Made by a program: the position numbers and the translations under genes
Assembly (NCBI GenBank): GCA_030529625.1
Contig: JAUMWN010000014.1
Coordinates: 1-40,804, forward strand
DNA length: 40,804 nt
DNA from: Coriobacteriales bacterium
GTDB lineage: Bacteria; Actinomycetota; Coriobacteriia; Coriobacteriales; Atopobiaceae
Reading direction: 5' to 3'
Shown here: positions 32,800 to 40,697 of the stretch, piece by piece
Layout of the letters: each line of letters starts with the position of its first letter
Position numbering within the stretch: the first letter of the stretch is position 1
Notes under the pieces: generated by a model
What the model was told of the DNA's origin: nothing
Databases searched by the model: none
The model's input: the letters and a program-made list of their open reading frames with translations, nothing else

Positions 32800-34431
32800 A
32801 TGGCACAGCCCACGATTACCAGGAGAAACGCCATGCGGCTTGTGCTCGCGTTAGGCGCGGGAGCCCTCACCTCGTGCGGCGTTCGCACCAAGGCCGAAGA
32901 CCCGCACACCGTGCATCTGGCAACCGACGGGGACTTCGCAACCATGGACGTGGCCGAGACGTCGAACTTCTACATGGTTCCCATCAACGTGTTCGACCGA
33001 CTGTTCGAGACCAGGCGCATCGACGGGGAGGCCACGGTGGTAAACAGCCTCTGCGAGTCCCACACCATGGCCGACGACGCACGGCACTTCGACTTCGTGC
33101 TGCGCGACGGCGTGGTGTTCTCCAACGGAGATCCGCTCACCTCGGCCGACGTCAAGTACACCTTCGAGCGCCTGCTCAAAAAAGCCCGCGAGAACACCGA
33201 CATTCCGCTTGAGGTCGAAGGCGGCCAAGACGTCTTGGACGGCAAGGCCGATTCGCTGGCTGGCTTCCACATCACCGACGACACGCACTTTTCCATTGCA
33301 CTCGCAGAGCCCAATGTGGGCTTTGTGGCAGAGCTTTCCTCGCCCGCTGTGTCGATCGTGGACGCCAAGTCCGTGGAGCAGGTCGCCTACTTTGGCCATG
33401 AGCCCGCCGACACCATTGGGTCGGGTCCCTACGTAATCGAGGAGTGGGTGACCGGCGACCACTACACCCTCGTCTACAACGAGCGCTACTGGGGAGAACC
33501 TCCCTCGGTCCGCAAGGCAATCGTGCACATTGTTCCCGATGCGAGCACGCAAAACCTCATGTTCAAGAACAACGAGCTCGACATCATAAACCTTGGCACG
33601 CTCAACAGTGCCATCGTGCAGAACGACTACAAGCCAAACTATGCCGACCACATAGTTACGGCCCCCACCGCGAGCATCCGCTACTTTGCCCTGAACGAGA
33701 ACAATCGCTACCTCAAGGACCTGCGCGTACGTCAGGCGATCGCGCACGCCATCGACGTGGAATCCATCATCGCCCACATCTACTACGGCGATGCGACGCC
33801 AGAACATGGCATCATCCCGGCTGGTGTGTGGGGCGCCAATCCAAACCTCAAGGGCTACGACTACGACCCCGACGCCGCCCGCGCCCTCCTGTGCGAGGCG
33901 GGTTACTCCGCTGGCGAGGTGGCCTTCGACCTCGCCATGGTCGCCGACGACGGCAAACCACGCCTCATGTGCGAGGCCATACAGTCGGACCTCGCAAAGG
34001 TGGGCATCACCATTCGCATAAAGCCCTACGACAGCGCCGCGTTTGTGCAAAAGCGCATGGCAAGCGAACTGGATTCCTTCGTGACGGTGTGGCTGCTGGA
34101 CTACAACGACCCCGCGAACATCATGGCGCTGTTCTTTGGCAGCCCGCAAAGGACGGCCCAGCGGAGCATGAACTACCCCAACACTGAGGTGATGAAGCGC
34201 GTTGCGGCGGCCTCGTCGATTATCGACGACAACGAGCGCAAGGCGGAGTACCAGTATCTGGAGAAGAAGATCGCCATCGACGACTGCGCCTGGGTTCCCC
34301 TGCTCGAGGAGAAGCGGGTCTACTGCACAAGCGACCGCGTCGCAAACTTCGTGCCCCACTGGGCCGGATATGGCGACTTCTACGTCTCGGACATTACCTT
34401 GGCCGAGCAGGCAACGACCGAGGGGAAGTGA
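32800..34431 (+). CDS. Peptide ABC transporter substrate-binding lipoprotein (SBP_bac_5)
   Basis: A 543-residue extracytoplasmic solute-binding protein of the DppA/OppA family. The N-terminus TITRRNAMRLVLALGAGALT-SC has twin arginines (R8-R9) and a lipobox cysteine at C26, so it looks like a Tat-exported lipoprotein. Family pieces include FDFVLRDGVVFSNGDPLTSA, then DVKYTFERLL, later GSGPYVIEEWVTGDHYTLVY and LRVRQAIAHAIDVESII. It would capture peptides and deliver them to the permeases encoded next. The ATG at 32800 (AGGA 7 nt upstream) keeps the twin-arginine motif. The ATG at 32833 has a better AGGAG site but would lose it, so the start is not fully settled. It heads a four-gene operon. Confidence 0.9.
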   Translation: MAQPTITRRNAMRLVLALGAGALTSCGVRTKAEDPHTVHLATDGDFATMDVAETSNFYMVPINVFDRLFETRRIDGEATVVNSLCESHTMADDARHFDFVLRDGVVFSNGDPLTSADVKYTFERLLKKARENTDIPLEVEGGQDVLDGKADSLAGFHITDDTHFSIALAEPNVGFVAELSSPAVSIVDAKSVEQVAYFGHEPADTIGSGPYVIEEWVTGDHYTLVYNERYWGEPPSVRKAIVHIVPDASTQNLMFKNNELDIINLGTLNSAIVQNDYKPNYADHIVTAPTASIRYFALNENNRYLKDLRVRQAIAHAIDVESIIAHIYYGDATPEHGIIPAGVWGANPNLKGYDYDPDAARALLCEAGYSAGEVAFDLAMVADDGKPRLMCEAIQSDLAKVGITIRIKPYDSAAFVQKRMASELDSFVTVWLLDYNDPANIMALFFGSPQRTAQRSMNYPNTEVMKRVAAASSIIDDNERKAEYQYLEKKIAIDDCAWVPLLEEKRVYCTSDRVANFVPHWAGYGDFYVSDITLAEQATTEGK

Positions 34432-34435
34432 GGGC

Positions 34436-35359
34436 ATGCGCGCCATCCTAAAACGCCTCTTGCAAGCCGTTGTCGTGTTGCTCGGCGTCACGCTTGCCGT
34501 ATTCGTGCTGCTGCGCATCGTGCCAGGAGACCCCATTGCCACCATGATGGGCGAGCATGCCGACAAGGCGGTCATCGAGCGCATGACGCACGAGTTCGGG
34601 CTCGACCAGCCCCTCCATATACAGTTCCTCACCTATATACAGGGAGTCCTCGCAGGGGACTTTGGCACGAGCTATGCGCTGGGACGCCCCGTCTCGTCAC
34701 TCATTGGCACCGCCTTTGGCAACACGCTGGTGCTCACGATCCTGTCGGCGCTGTTTGCTTGGGTAATGGGAATCGTGTGCGGCGTCGTCTCGGCGCTGCG
34801 TAAGAACAGCATCGTCGACAGGCTGTTTATGGGAGTGTCGCTGCTGGGTGTGTCGATGCCCGTGTTCATGATCGCGATGATCATGCAGTACGTCTTTGCC
34901 TACCACCTGCACTGGGTGCCCATTGCGGGCGTGAGCGAATGGAGCGACTACCTATTGCCGGCAATCGCCCTGGGCTGGAGCTCCGCCGGAAGCATCGCGC
35001 GTCTCGTGCGCTCGTCTCTGCTTGAGGTCAAGCAGCAGGAGTACATCGACACGGCGCGTGCCAAGGGACTGAGGCAAAAAGCGATACTGCTACATCACGC
35101 GCTGCGCAACACGATGCTTCCCGTGGTCACCCTCATGGCCCTGCAGTTTTCCAGCCTGCTCTCGGGTGCCGTGATCACCGAGACAATCTTCTCCATAAAC
35201 GGCATCGGCCGACTGTCGGTGCTTGCCATCGCCAAGCGCGACGTCCCCCTGCTCCAGGGCTGCACGCTGCTTTGCACCATCATTGTGATCGCGGGCAACC
35301 TCGTGGCCGACTCCCTGTATGCGGTGCTCGACCCACGCGTGCGAGAGGAGGTGCGCTAG
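34436..35359 (+). CDS. Peptide ABC transporter permease (DppB/OppB type)
   Basis: A 307-residue inner-membrane permease. It begins MRAILKRLLQAVVVLLGVTL, then FVLLRIVPGDP, the standard OppB opening, and ends in DSLYAVLDPRVREEV, the standard close. The coupling helix that docks on the ATPase is the EAA-like region EYIDTARAKGLRQKAI. There are six membrane helices. The ATG at 34436 lies 4 nt after the binding-protein gene with AGGGG upstream. The next gene starts 1 nt after its stop, so the three are co-translated. With its partner permease it forms the peptide pore. Confidence 0.95.
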   Translation: MRAILKRLLQAVVVLLGVTLAVFVLLRIVPGDPIATMMGEHADKAVIERMTHEFGLDQPLHIQFLTYIQGVLAGDFGTSYALGRPVSSLIGTAFGNTLVLTILSALFAWVMGIVCGVVSALRKNSIVDRLFMGVSLLGVSMPVFMIAMIMQYVFAYHLHWVPIAGVSEWSDYLLPAIALGWSSAGSIARLVRSSLLEVKQQEYIDTARAKGLRQKAILLHHALRNTMLPVVTLMALQFSSLLSGAVITETIFSINGIGRLSVLAIAKRDVPLLQGCTLLCTIIVIAGNLVADSLYAVLDPRVREEVR

Positions 35360-35360
35360 C

Positions 35361-36275
35361 ATGTCCAACACACAGGTCCCAGACGCCCACGCGATGCTTG
35401 ACGAGGAACTTGCGAGCCAAATTGGCGAATCCGAGACGATTCGCGACCTGCTGGGCCGCATGGTGCGCGAAAACCACCTTGCGGCCGCATCGGCCCTCGT
35501 CATCCTCCTGTTTGGCCTGGCAGCCATCTGCGCTGGCCTTTTGGCCCCCTACGATCCCAACGAGGTACGCCTTGACCAGGCGCTCATGGCACCCTGCGCC
35601 GAGCACCTGCTGGGAACCGACGACGCGGGACGCGACGTGCTCTCGCGGCTGCTCTTTGGCTCGCGCATCTCGCTGTTGGTTGGCATCGTCCCCACGCTGG
35701 TGAGCATGGCCATAGGCGCCGCCCTGGGTGCCGTGTCGGGCTACTTTGGCGGATGGATAGACACCATCATCATGCGTCTGGCCGACATACTGCTTGCCTT
35801 TCCCTCCATCCTGCTGGTTATGGTAATCATGTACACGCTGGGCGACGGTCTGCTCAACGTCTTTATAGCGCTCTCCATGCTCAACTGGGCGGTTGTGGCG
35901 CGCGTGGTACGCGCCGAGACGCTGCACCTCGAGGGGACCGAGTACATGGAGGCCTCGCGCGTGATTGGCGTGTCGCACGGCGCCTCGATCCTGCGACACA
36001 TCCTCCCCAACTGCCTACCCATACTCATCGTGCTGTTTACGCTCGCCATCCCCGGGTCGATCCTGTCGGAAAGCGGGCTGAGCTTCCTTGGTCTAGGCGT
36101 GCAACCTCCCGACGCGTCATGGGGACAAATGGTGAACGCAGGCAGGCAGTTCCTTTACTACGCTCCATGGATCAGCCTCGCGCCCAGCGCATGCATCATG
36201 CTGGTGGTACTTGCCTTCAACTTTTTGGGTGACGGACTGCGCGACGTGCTGGACCCGCATCTGAGAAACCAGTGA
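35361..36275 (+). CDS. Peptide ABC transporter permease (DppC/OppC type)
   Basis: A 304-residue permease of the OppC/DppC branch. A cytoplasmic N-terminus of about 45 residues precedes the first helix. The conserved HLLGTDDAGRDVLSRLLFGS block follows, then the coupling region EYMEASRVIGVSHGASILRH, and it closes with GDGLRDVLDPHLRN. The ATG at 35361 begins 1 nt after the stop of the OppB-type gene, and GGAGG lies inside that gene's last codons. It pairs with the OppB-type subunit in the pore. It ends 8 nt before the ATPase gene, or overlaps it if that gene uses its upstream GTG. Confidence 0.95.
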   Translation: MSNTQVPDAHAMLDEELASQIGESETIRDLLGRMVRENHLAAASALVILLFGLAAICAGLLAPYDPNEVRLDQALMAPCAEHLLGTDDAGRDVLSRLLFGSRISLLVGIVPTLVSMAIGAALGAVSGYFGGWIDTIIMRLADILLAFPSILLVMVIMYTLGDGLLNVFIALSMLNWAVVARVVRAETLHLEGTEYMEASRVIGVSHGASILRHILPNCLPILIVLFTLAIPGSILSESGLSFLGLGVQPPDASWGQMVNAGRQFLYYAPWISLAPSACIMLVVLAFNFLGDGLRDVLDPHLRNQ

Positions 36276-36283
36276 GGTGCGAC

Positions 36284-38224
36284 ATGGAAACCCCTACACT
36301 TCTCGTTAAGCATCTCCAGGTGAGCTTCTTTACCGAGCGCGGAGAGGTGCGCGCGGCAAACGACGTGTCTCTGGAAGTGCGCCCCGGCCAGATCGTGGGA
36401 ATCGTGGGCGAGTCCGGCTGCGGCAAGAGCGTGTGCGGCCGCGCCATCATGGGGCTTCTCCGCCCGCCGGGAAGGGTGGTGGGCGGCCGGGTCCTTTTGA
36501 ACGGCCAGGACCTGCTTGGCCTTTCCGAGGACGAGTGGTGCGACGTGCGCGGATCTGCGGTGTCCATGATCTTTCAGGAGCCCATGACCAGCCTCAACCC
36601 GCTCATGCGCGTGGGCAAACAGGTGGCAGAGGCCATCAAGGTGCACACGGATGCGAGCAACGACGAGGCCATGCGCGAGGCGGAGCGCATGCTCGAGGCG
36701 GTGGGAATCGCGGATGCCCGCAGGCGGATGAGAAGCTACCCGCACCAGCTTTCGGGCGGGCTCAGGCAACGCGTGATGATTGCCATGGCCATGGCGCTCA
36801 GGCCGCGTCTGCTCGTTGCCGACGAGCCCACGACCGCGCTCGACGTAACCGTGCAGGCACAGATCCTTCGCCTCATGCGCAACCTCGCGGGCGAGGACAC
36901 GTCGGTGCTCATCATTAGCCACGACCTTGGCGTGATCGCGCAGCTCTGCGACTACGTGTACGTGATGTATGCCGGACGCGTCGTTGAGCAGGCACCAACC
37001 GTGGAGCTGTTCGACCGCCCTGCCCATCCCTACACCAAGGGGCTGCTCGCCGCGGTGACCTCGTTGCGCGACGGCAGCGACGTGCTGGCAACCATTCCCG
37101 GCACGGTGCCCAACCTGCTGCACCTGCCACCAGGCTGCAGCTTCTCCCTGCGCTGCGAGCGTTGCGAGCAGCGTTGCCGCGAGGTGGCTCCCGAGCTCGT
37201 GGACGTGGGACCAGGACATGCCGTCCGATGCCTGCTCGAAGAAGGAGCCCGCATGCCTAGCGTGCTACTCGAGGCCCGACACCTCACCAAGGAGTTTGCT
37301 GCGGGACGCGGGAAGAAGGTGCACGCCGTTTCGGACGTGTCGCTTGAGCTCTTCGAGGGCGAGACGCTCGGCATCGTGGGCGAGTCGGGCTGCGGAAAGT
37401 CCACGCTCGCTCGCATGCTCATACGGCTGCTTGCGCCCACCAGCGGAGAGGTGCTCCTTCGCGGGCAGAGCATCACGGGCATGTCGAACCGCGCATTCGC
37501 CGCGCATCGACGCGAGCTGCAGCTCGTGTTCCAAGACCCTTATGCGTCCCTGGACCCCCGCATGACCGTACGCGAACTCATAGCCGAGCCGTTGCGAACC
37601 CACCACATGTGCCCCACGAAGGAGGCCACGACCCAACGCGTGCTCGAGCTCATGGGCGACGTGGGCGTGCCGTCCGAGTTCCTGTGGCGCTACCCGCACC
37701 AGTTCTCGGGAGGACAGCGACAGCGCATTGGCATAGCCCGCGCGCTTGCCGCCGAGCCCTCCGTTATCGTGTGCGACGAGCCCGTGTCTGCGCTCGACGT
37801 GTCGGTGCAGTCCCAGATCCTCAACCTGCTCCGCGAGTTGCAGCGCAAGAACAACCTGTCCTTTGTCTTTATCAGCCACGACCTCTCGGTTATTCGACAC
37901 GTGTCGGATCGCGTGTGCGTGATGTTTTTGGGTCGCGTGTGCGAGATGGGTCCCACCAACGAGGTGTTTGACGCGCCGCGGCATCCCTACACGCGCTTTC
38001 TCATAAACGCCATTCCCTCGCCCGACCCCCACGCACGCAACGACGACGTGGAGCTGCTGGAGGGAGAGATTCCCAGCCCCTTGGACCCACCGTCTGGCTG
38101 TCCCTTCCGCACGCACTGTCCCCAGGCGAGCGAGCGATGTGCGCACGAGGCTCCAACACCACGCGACGTCGACGGCGTCCTGGTGGCTTGCCACCATCCG
38201 CATGGCATGTTGGGGCGAGCGTAG
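36284..38224 (+). CDS. Peptide ABC transporter fused ATPases (OppD-OppF fusion)
   Basis: A 646-residue protein holding two complete ABC ATPases in one chain. The first (about 5-325) has Walker A GESGCGKS at 42-49, the LSGGLRQR signature and [12 protein letters not shown]. The second (about 328-640) has Walker A at 366-373, FSGGQRQR and [12 protein letters not shown]. Each ends in the Opp-type C-terminal extension with clustered cysteines ([28 protein letters not shown]) that in relatives binds an iron-sulfur cluster. In many bacteria OppD and OppF are separate; here one polypeptide supplies both sites. The ATG at 36284 has GAGGTG 6 nt upstream; a GTG at 36272 overlapping the previous stop is the alternative. 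It ends the operon. Confidence 0.95.
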   Translation: METPTLLVKHLQVSFFTERGEVRAANDVSLEVRPGQIVGIVGESGCGKSVCGRAIMGLLRPPGRVVGGRVLLNGQDLLGLSEDEWCDVRGSAVSMIFQEPMTSLNPLMRVGKQVAEAIKVHTDASNDEAMREAERMLEAVGIADARRRMRSYPHQLSGGLRQRVMIAMAMALRPRLLVADEPTTALDVTVQAQILRLMRNLAGEDTSVLIISHDLGVIAQLCDYVYVMYAGRVVEQAPTVELFDRPAHPYTKGLLAAVTSLRDGSDVLATIPGTVPNLLHLPPGCSFSLRCERCEQRCREVAPELVDVGPGHAVRCLLEEGARMPSVLLEARHLTKEFAAGRGKKVHAVSDVSLELFEGETLGIVGESGCGKSTLARMLIRLLAPTSGEVLLRGQSITGMSNRAFAAHRRELQLVFQDPYASLDPRMTVRELIAEPLRTHHMCPTKEATTQRVLELMGDVGVPSEFLWRYPHQFSGGQRQRIGIARALAAEPSVIVCDEPVSALDVSVQSQILNLLRELQRKNNLSFVFISHDLSVIRHVSDRVCVMFLGRVCEMGPTNEVFDAPRHPYTRFLINAIPSPDPHARNDDVELLEGEIPSPLDPPSGCPFRTHCPQASERCAHEAPTPRDVDGVLVACHHPHGMLGRA

Positions 38225-38467
38225 CGTGACATGTGCATACAACTGATGCCGCAAGTCAAATACGACGAACTGCGGATACTGGGCGATGCGTGCCACCAAC
38301 CCCTAAAGGATGCACGTCAGCTACATACTGCACGGACATATCCACAGCCGACCAAAGGCTTATAACGGGCCCGTAGGGATGACAGAGGGATCCGGACCTG
38401 CGGTTTCCCGCGCCAGTTTCCTCTCTTTCGATTATTATCTCAACACGCATTGTGAAAGGAGGAGTCA
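38225..38467 (+). promoter_or_regulatory. Intergenic region with a candidate promoter for the gene at 38468
   Basis: A 243-bp gap, less GC-rich near its end. TATTAT at 38433-38438 may be a -10, 30 nt before the ATG; no clear -35 is seen. AAAGGAGG just before the start is the ribosome site. A short open stretch from ATGCCGCAAGTC near 38248 has no coding support. No terminator hairpin for the upstream operon was recognised. Confidence 0.3.
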
Positions 38468-39601
38468 ATGGCACTCACGCTTTCTCATCAAACGGCACTC
38501 GATGTTATTCGCACGCTAAGGTCCCAAGGAGACAATCTGCACCAGATGGACACCACGCCCTTCTCAAGCCCAGTCGCGCCGATCGGTCAACGCTGGAATG
38601 CGCAGAACTTTAACTCGGACGTGTGGCAATGGCCAATGCCCAGCCAGTTACATCCCTTGCACGTGCTGGTCCCCGCCGACCGTGGACGTATGCGTGGATT
38701 GATGATTAAAGAGCACACCACTCGACGTGATTTGCCGGCAGGCTCCATCCTGTGGCTCGACGAGCGCGCATCTGTGGTATGTCCTGAGCTGCTGTTTTTA
38801 CAGATGGCAGAGTCCTTCTCGCTGCCTGCGCTGGTAATGCTCGGAAATGAGCTGTGCGGTCATTTTTCTCGCTTTGCGACCGAGCCGTTGGCAGGCGATG
38901 TCGTCGACGGCATTCCAACTGCCACAAGCGCAGAGTCCTTGAAGAGCTACCTTTGCCATTTTGGAGGAAGGCGCGGTGTAGCCAATGCGCGGGAGGCCCT
39001 GCGCTATATTTGCGACCATGCGGTCAGTGCGCCCGAGGCGCTGCTCGCCACCATATACGCGTTGCCGCACACAGAAAGCGGTTACGGATTTGGCCCAGTG
39101 CGGCTCAACGATCGGGTTCATGTGGACGACGACGGCTCTTGGGTTAGGGTCAAGAGCCGTTATCCTGATCTGACATTTGGCTTTGCTCCGGTTGGGATAA
39201 ACTACGACGGCTCAAAACACTTCGATCTCGGCAAGCTGATGCTTAGTGCGGATGCGTTTGCGCGTGCAGATGCACAGTCTCAAGGCAAAGCTCGGGAAAC
39301 ACTAAAGCAGGAGCTCGTCAAGGTAAGGGCAAAGGTGCTGGATGACAACCTGCGGAATCGTCAGCTTGCAGCTCAAGGGCAGATCATTTTTCCTGTCACG
39401 AAGGAGGACGTGGCCGATGGAAGGCACTTGGACGCTCTCTCAAGGCAGGTGTTGAGCTGTGCACATAGGGTTTTTGGCGTCAACGTGAGCAAATACCTCA
39501 AACCGCTTGATGACACGTCACTAACTCGTGACCGCTGGGAGCTTTTGAGCACCCTGCTGCCGAATGGCGGCTTTGGAAGGTCATCGTATGGCAGGATGTG
39601 A
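38468..39601 (+). CDS. Protein with a degenerate PDDEXK/DUF559-like C-terminal domain
   Basis: A 377-residue protein. The first half contains LHVLVPADRGRMRGLMIKEH, VVCPELLFLQMAES and VMLGNELCGHFSRF, a pattern resembling actinobacterial AbiEi/DUF559-type proteins. The second half reads YPDLTFGFAPVGINYDGSKH, then a long basic helix, then LDDNLRNRQLAAQGQIIFPV and TKEDV. This tracks the Vsr/DUF559 nuclease fold (RPDL...EYDG.H...D..R...L...G...T..D), but the usual catalytic E of EYDG is N here, so it may be inactive. The ATG at 38468 has AAAGGAGG upstream. It lies alone near the element boundary and is less GC-rich than its neighbours. A regulatory or defence-related role is a guess. Confidence 0.6.
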   Translation: MALTLSHQTALDVIRTLRSQGDNLHQMDTTPFSSPVAPIGQRWNAQNFNSDVWQWPMPSQLHPLHVLVPADRGRMRGLMIKEHTTRRDLPAGSILWLDERASVVCPELLFLQMAESFSLPALVMLGNELCGHFSRFATEPLAGDVVDGIPTATSAESLKSYLCHFGGRRGVANAREALRYICDHAVSAPEALLATIYALPHTESGYGFGPVRLNDRVHVDDDGSWVRVKSRYPDLTFGFAPVGINYDGSKHFDLGKLMLSADAFARADAQSQGKARETLKQELVKVRAKVLDDNLRNRQLAAQGQIIFPVTKEDVADGRHLDALSRQVLSCAHRVFGVNVSKYLKPLDDTSLTRDRWELLSTLLPNGGFGRSSYGRM

Positions 39602-39669
39602 CATCGCGAGCGTGCCTATCGACGTAATCTCTTGCCATTCGTCGAGGCTCAATGCTGTGCCAACTGGCT

Positions 39670-39746
39670 TTCTACCGTTATTGATGCCACGAATGGCAAG
39701 AGTCTAAAATAGACTCTTGCCATTCGTGGCATCAATAACGGTAGAA
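39670..39746. repeat. Perfect 37-bp inverted repeat with a 3-nt loop
   Basis: Arms 39670-39706 and 39710-39746 are exact complements separated by AAA. The arm runs from TTCTACCGTTATTG to GCAAGAGTCTA. Long perfect palindromes are unstable in bacteria, so it is either recent or maintained. The 14-mer CTCTTGCCATTCGT in the right arm (39714-39727) is repeated outside at 39629-39642. No T-run follows, so it is not a standard terminator. Confidence 0.9.
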
Positions 39747-39915
39747 TCGCAGGTAAACTCAGAACACACATCATCGAATGGTGACTACTGAGGGCTCTTT
39801 CATTGCTATGGGTTTTCCACGTGGGGGACGAGACAGGCCACAAGGTCATGTGGTCCATGTACTAAACCGAAAGGAATTGCGTAACGTCATGTAGCGCGAG
39901 AGGGAAAGATGAAAC

Positions 39916-39945
39916 AAAAACAGGCCAGACACCAATTCTGACCTG
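39916..39945 (-). terminator. Intrinsic terminator of the former tRNA-Val gene
   Basis: On the minus strand CAGGTCAGA pairs with TCTGGCCTG (one wobble) and is followed by TTTTT. It lies 9 nt after the tRNA 3' CCA. On the plus strand CTGTTTTT follows the same stem, so it may work both ways. Its presence shows that the chromosomal side of the tRNA is at lower coordinates. Confidence 0.7.
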
Positions 39946-39954
39946 CTGTTTTTC

Positions 39955-39997
39955 TGGTGGGCGTTACAAGATTTGAACTTGTGACCTCTTCCGTGTA
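39955..39997 (-). tRNA. tRNA-Val(TAC) 3' fragment, putative attachment site
   Basis: Reading the minus strand gives TACAC (anticodon TAC plus two loop bases), the anticodon-stem half GGAAG, variable loop AGGTC, a perfect T-arm (ACAAG-TTCAAAT-CTTGT), acceptor strand AACGCCC, A and CCA. This is exactly the 3' part of a valine tRNA. Upstream of the anticodon the sequence stops matching a tRNA: position 33 is not T, and no D-arm or 5' acceptor GGGCGTT is found. Tyrosine-recombinase elements often integrate at tRNA anticodon loops and leave such a 3' remnant at one end. The intact gene should lie beyond the right edge of the window. Confidence 0.75.
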
Positions 39998-40045
39998 TGA
40001 CCAGAAGGGCGCGCGCCTTTATGTTGTGAGAAGCGACTTCGAAGA

Positions 40046-40255
40046 TTACACAAAGCCGCAGTCATCCGTGGAGCAGTATTCTGCGCAAGTGTCCTTGCCG
40101 CAGTGTCCGGGACACCATCCACCCGAAATGGCTTCGAGTGTCTCGTCACTTAGCTCGTAGCCTTCCTCCTTGGCAAGCGCCAACAGCTCTTCTGGTGATT
40201 TCGCTGCTTTCAGCTCCTCCTGGAGCTTGGGGTTCTTCAGGTCTTCGAATTTCAT
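40046..40255 (-). CDS. Nif11-type RiPP precursor peptide with a five-cysteine core
   Basis: A 69-residue peptide with a Nif11-like leader (KFEDLKNPKLQEELKAAKSP, then EELLALAKEEGYELSDETLE). A double-glycine cleavage site (AISGG, residues 42-46) separates it from a 23-residue core that starts WCPGHC. The core has five cysteines in a regular C-x3-C-x4-C-x3-C-x4-C pattern plus T, S and D residues. Nif11 leaders are substrates for maturases such as LanM-type or radical-SAM enzymes and for GG-cleaving export peptidases. None of these is encoded in the visible part. The ATG at 40255 has GAAGGAG 8 nt upstream. The gene sits just inside the putative element boundary. The final product is unknown. Confidence 0.85.
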   Translation of the reverse strand: MKFEDLKNPKLQEELKAAKSPEELLALAKEEGYELSDETLEAISGGWCPGHCGKDTCAEYCSTDDCGFV

Positions 40256-40291
40256 GGTACGTCTCCTTCGGCAGGTTTCGAGTGACTACAT

Positions 40292-40304
40292 ATACACAGT
40301 GTAT
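40292..40304. promoter_or_regulatory. 13-bp palindrome upstream of the RiPP precursor
   Basis: ATACAC, a centre A, then GTGTAT is a perfect palindrome 37 bp before the peptide start. On the minus strand TGTGTATAT at its edge resembles an extended -10 box, so a repressor bound here could block transcription. The surrounding 175-bp gap (40256-40430) holds no other supported feature. Confidence 0.4.
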
Positions 40305-40430
40305 CTTCCACGATTCGACAGATGCGCAACGCCATCATCCTGTGAGTTCAAATACAGAATCCCTCCCCGCGACTTACCCCTCAGTTATGAGAATCTGAAC
40401 AAGACAAATGCCTGCAAGATTGAATGCGGC

Positions 40431-40697
40431 CTACTTGTATATTGCACTCCTGTGGCCGATAGCGAAGACCTCGATCAAGAGCACGTCATCCTGGATGACG
40501 CAGAGTATCCGATAGTCCCCAACGCGATAGCGCCACTCGCCAGAGCGGTTCGCCGTCAGTCCCTTGCCATGCGCTTGCGGGTCTTCGCATCCTTCCAGGT
40601 TCTTGCCGATCCACGAGGTGATGAGTCGCGCATCGAAGCGATCCATCTTCTTGAGCTGTTTGAGCGCGGCTTTGCTGTACTCGACCCGATACGCCAT
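40431..40697 (-). CDS. RelE-family mRNA-interferase-like toxin
   Basis: An 88-residue protein of the RelE/ParE superfamily, with a canonical opening MAYRVEYSKAALKQLKKMD and helix FDARLITSWIGKNLE. The middle GLTANRSGEWRYRVGDYRIL carries the R-W-R-x-G-D-Y-R block of RelE toxins, and VLLIEVFAIGHRSAIY is the typical last strand with the HR-x3-Y ending. Active RelE toxins cut mRNA in the ribosome. The ATG at 40697 comes directly after the antitoxin stop (40698), with GGGG upstream, so translation is coupled. It probably stabilises the integrated element or cargo region marked by the tRNA fragment. It is not closely similar to the toxin at 11916. Confidence 0.9.
   Translation of the reverse strand: MAYRVEYSKAALKQLKKMDRFDARLITSWIGKNLEGCEDPQAHGKGLTANRSGEWRYRVGDYRILCVIQDDVLLIEVFAIGHRSAIYK

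Larger units (their letters stand above)
39602..39954. other. 353-bp gene-free region before the tRNA fragment
   Basis: It holds a 37-bp perfect inverted repeat at 39670-39746, another copy of its inner 14-mer CTCTTGCCATTCGT at 39629-39642, and the old tRNA terminator at 39916-39945. Between 39750 and 39910 I see nothing I can support. Base composition is lower in GC than the rest of the window. Confidence 0.6.

Noticed and set aside
39998..40045. 5' half of the tRNA-Val upstream of the fragment
   Set aside because: CTTCT could pair with GGAAG, but the loop would have ten bases, and no D-arm or 5' acceptor strand GGGCGTT is found.
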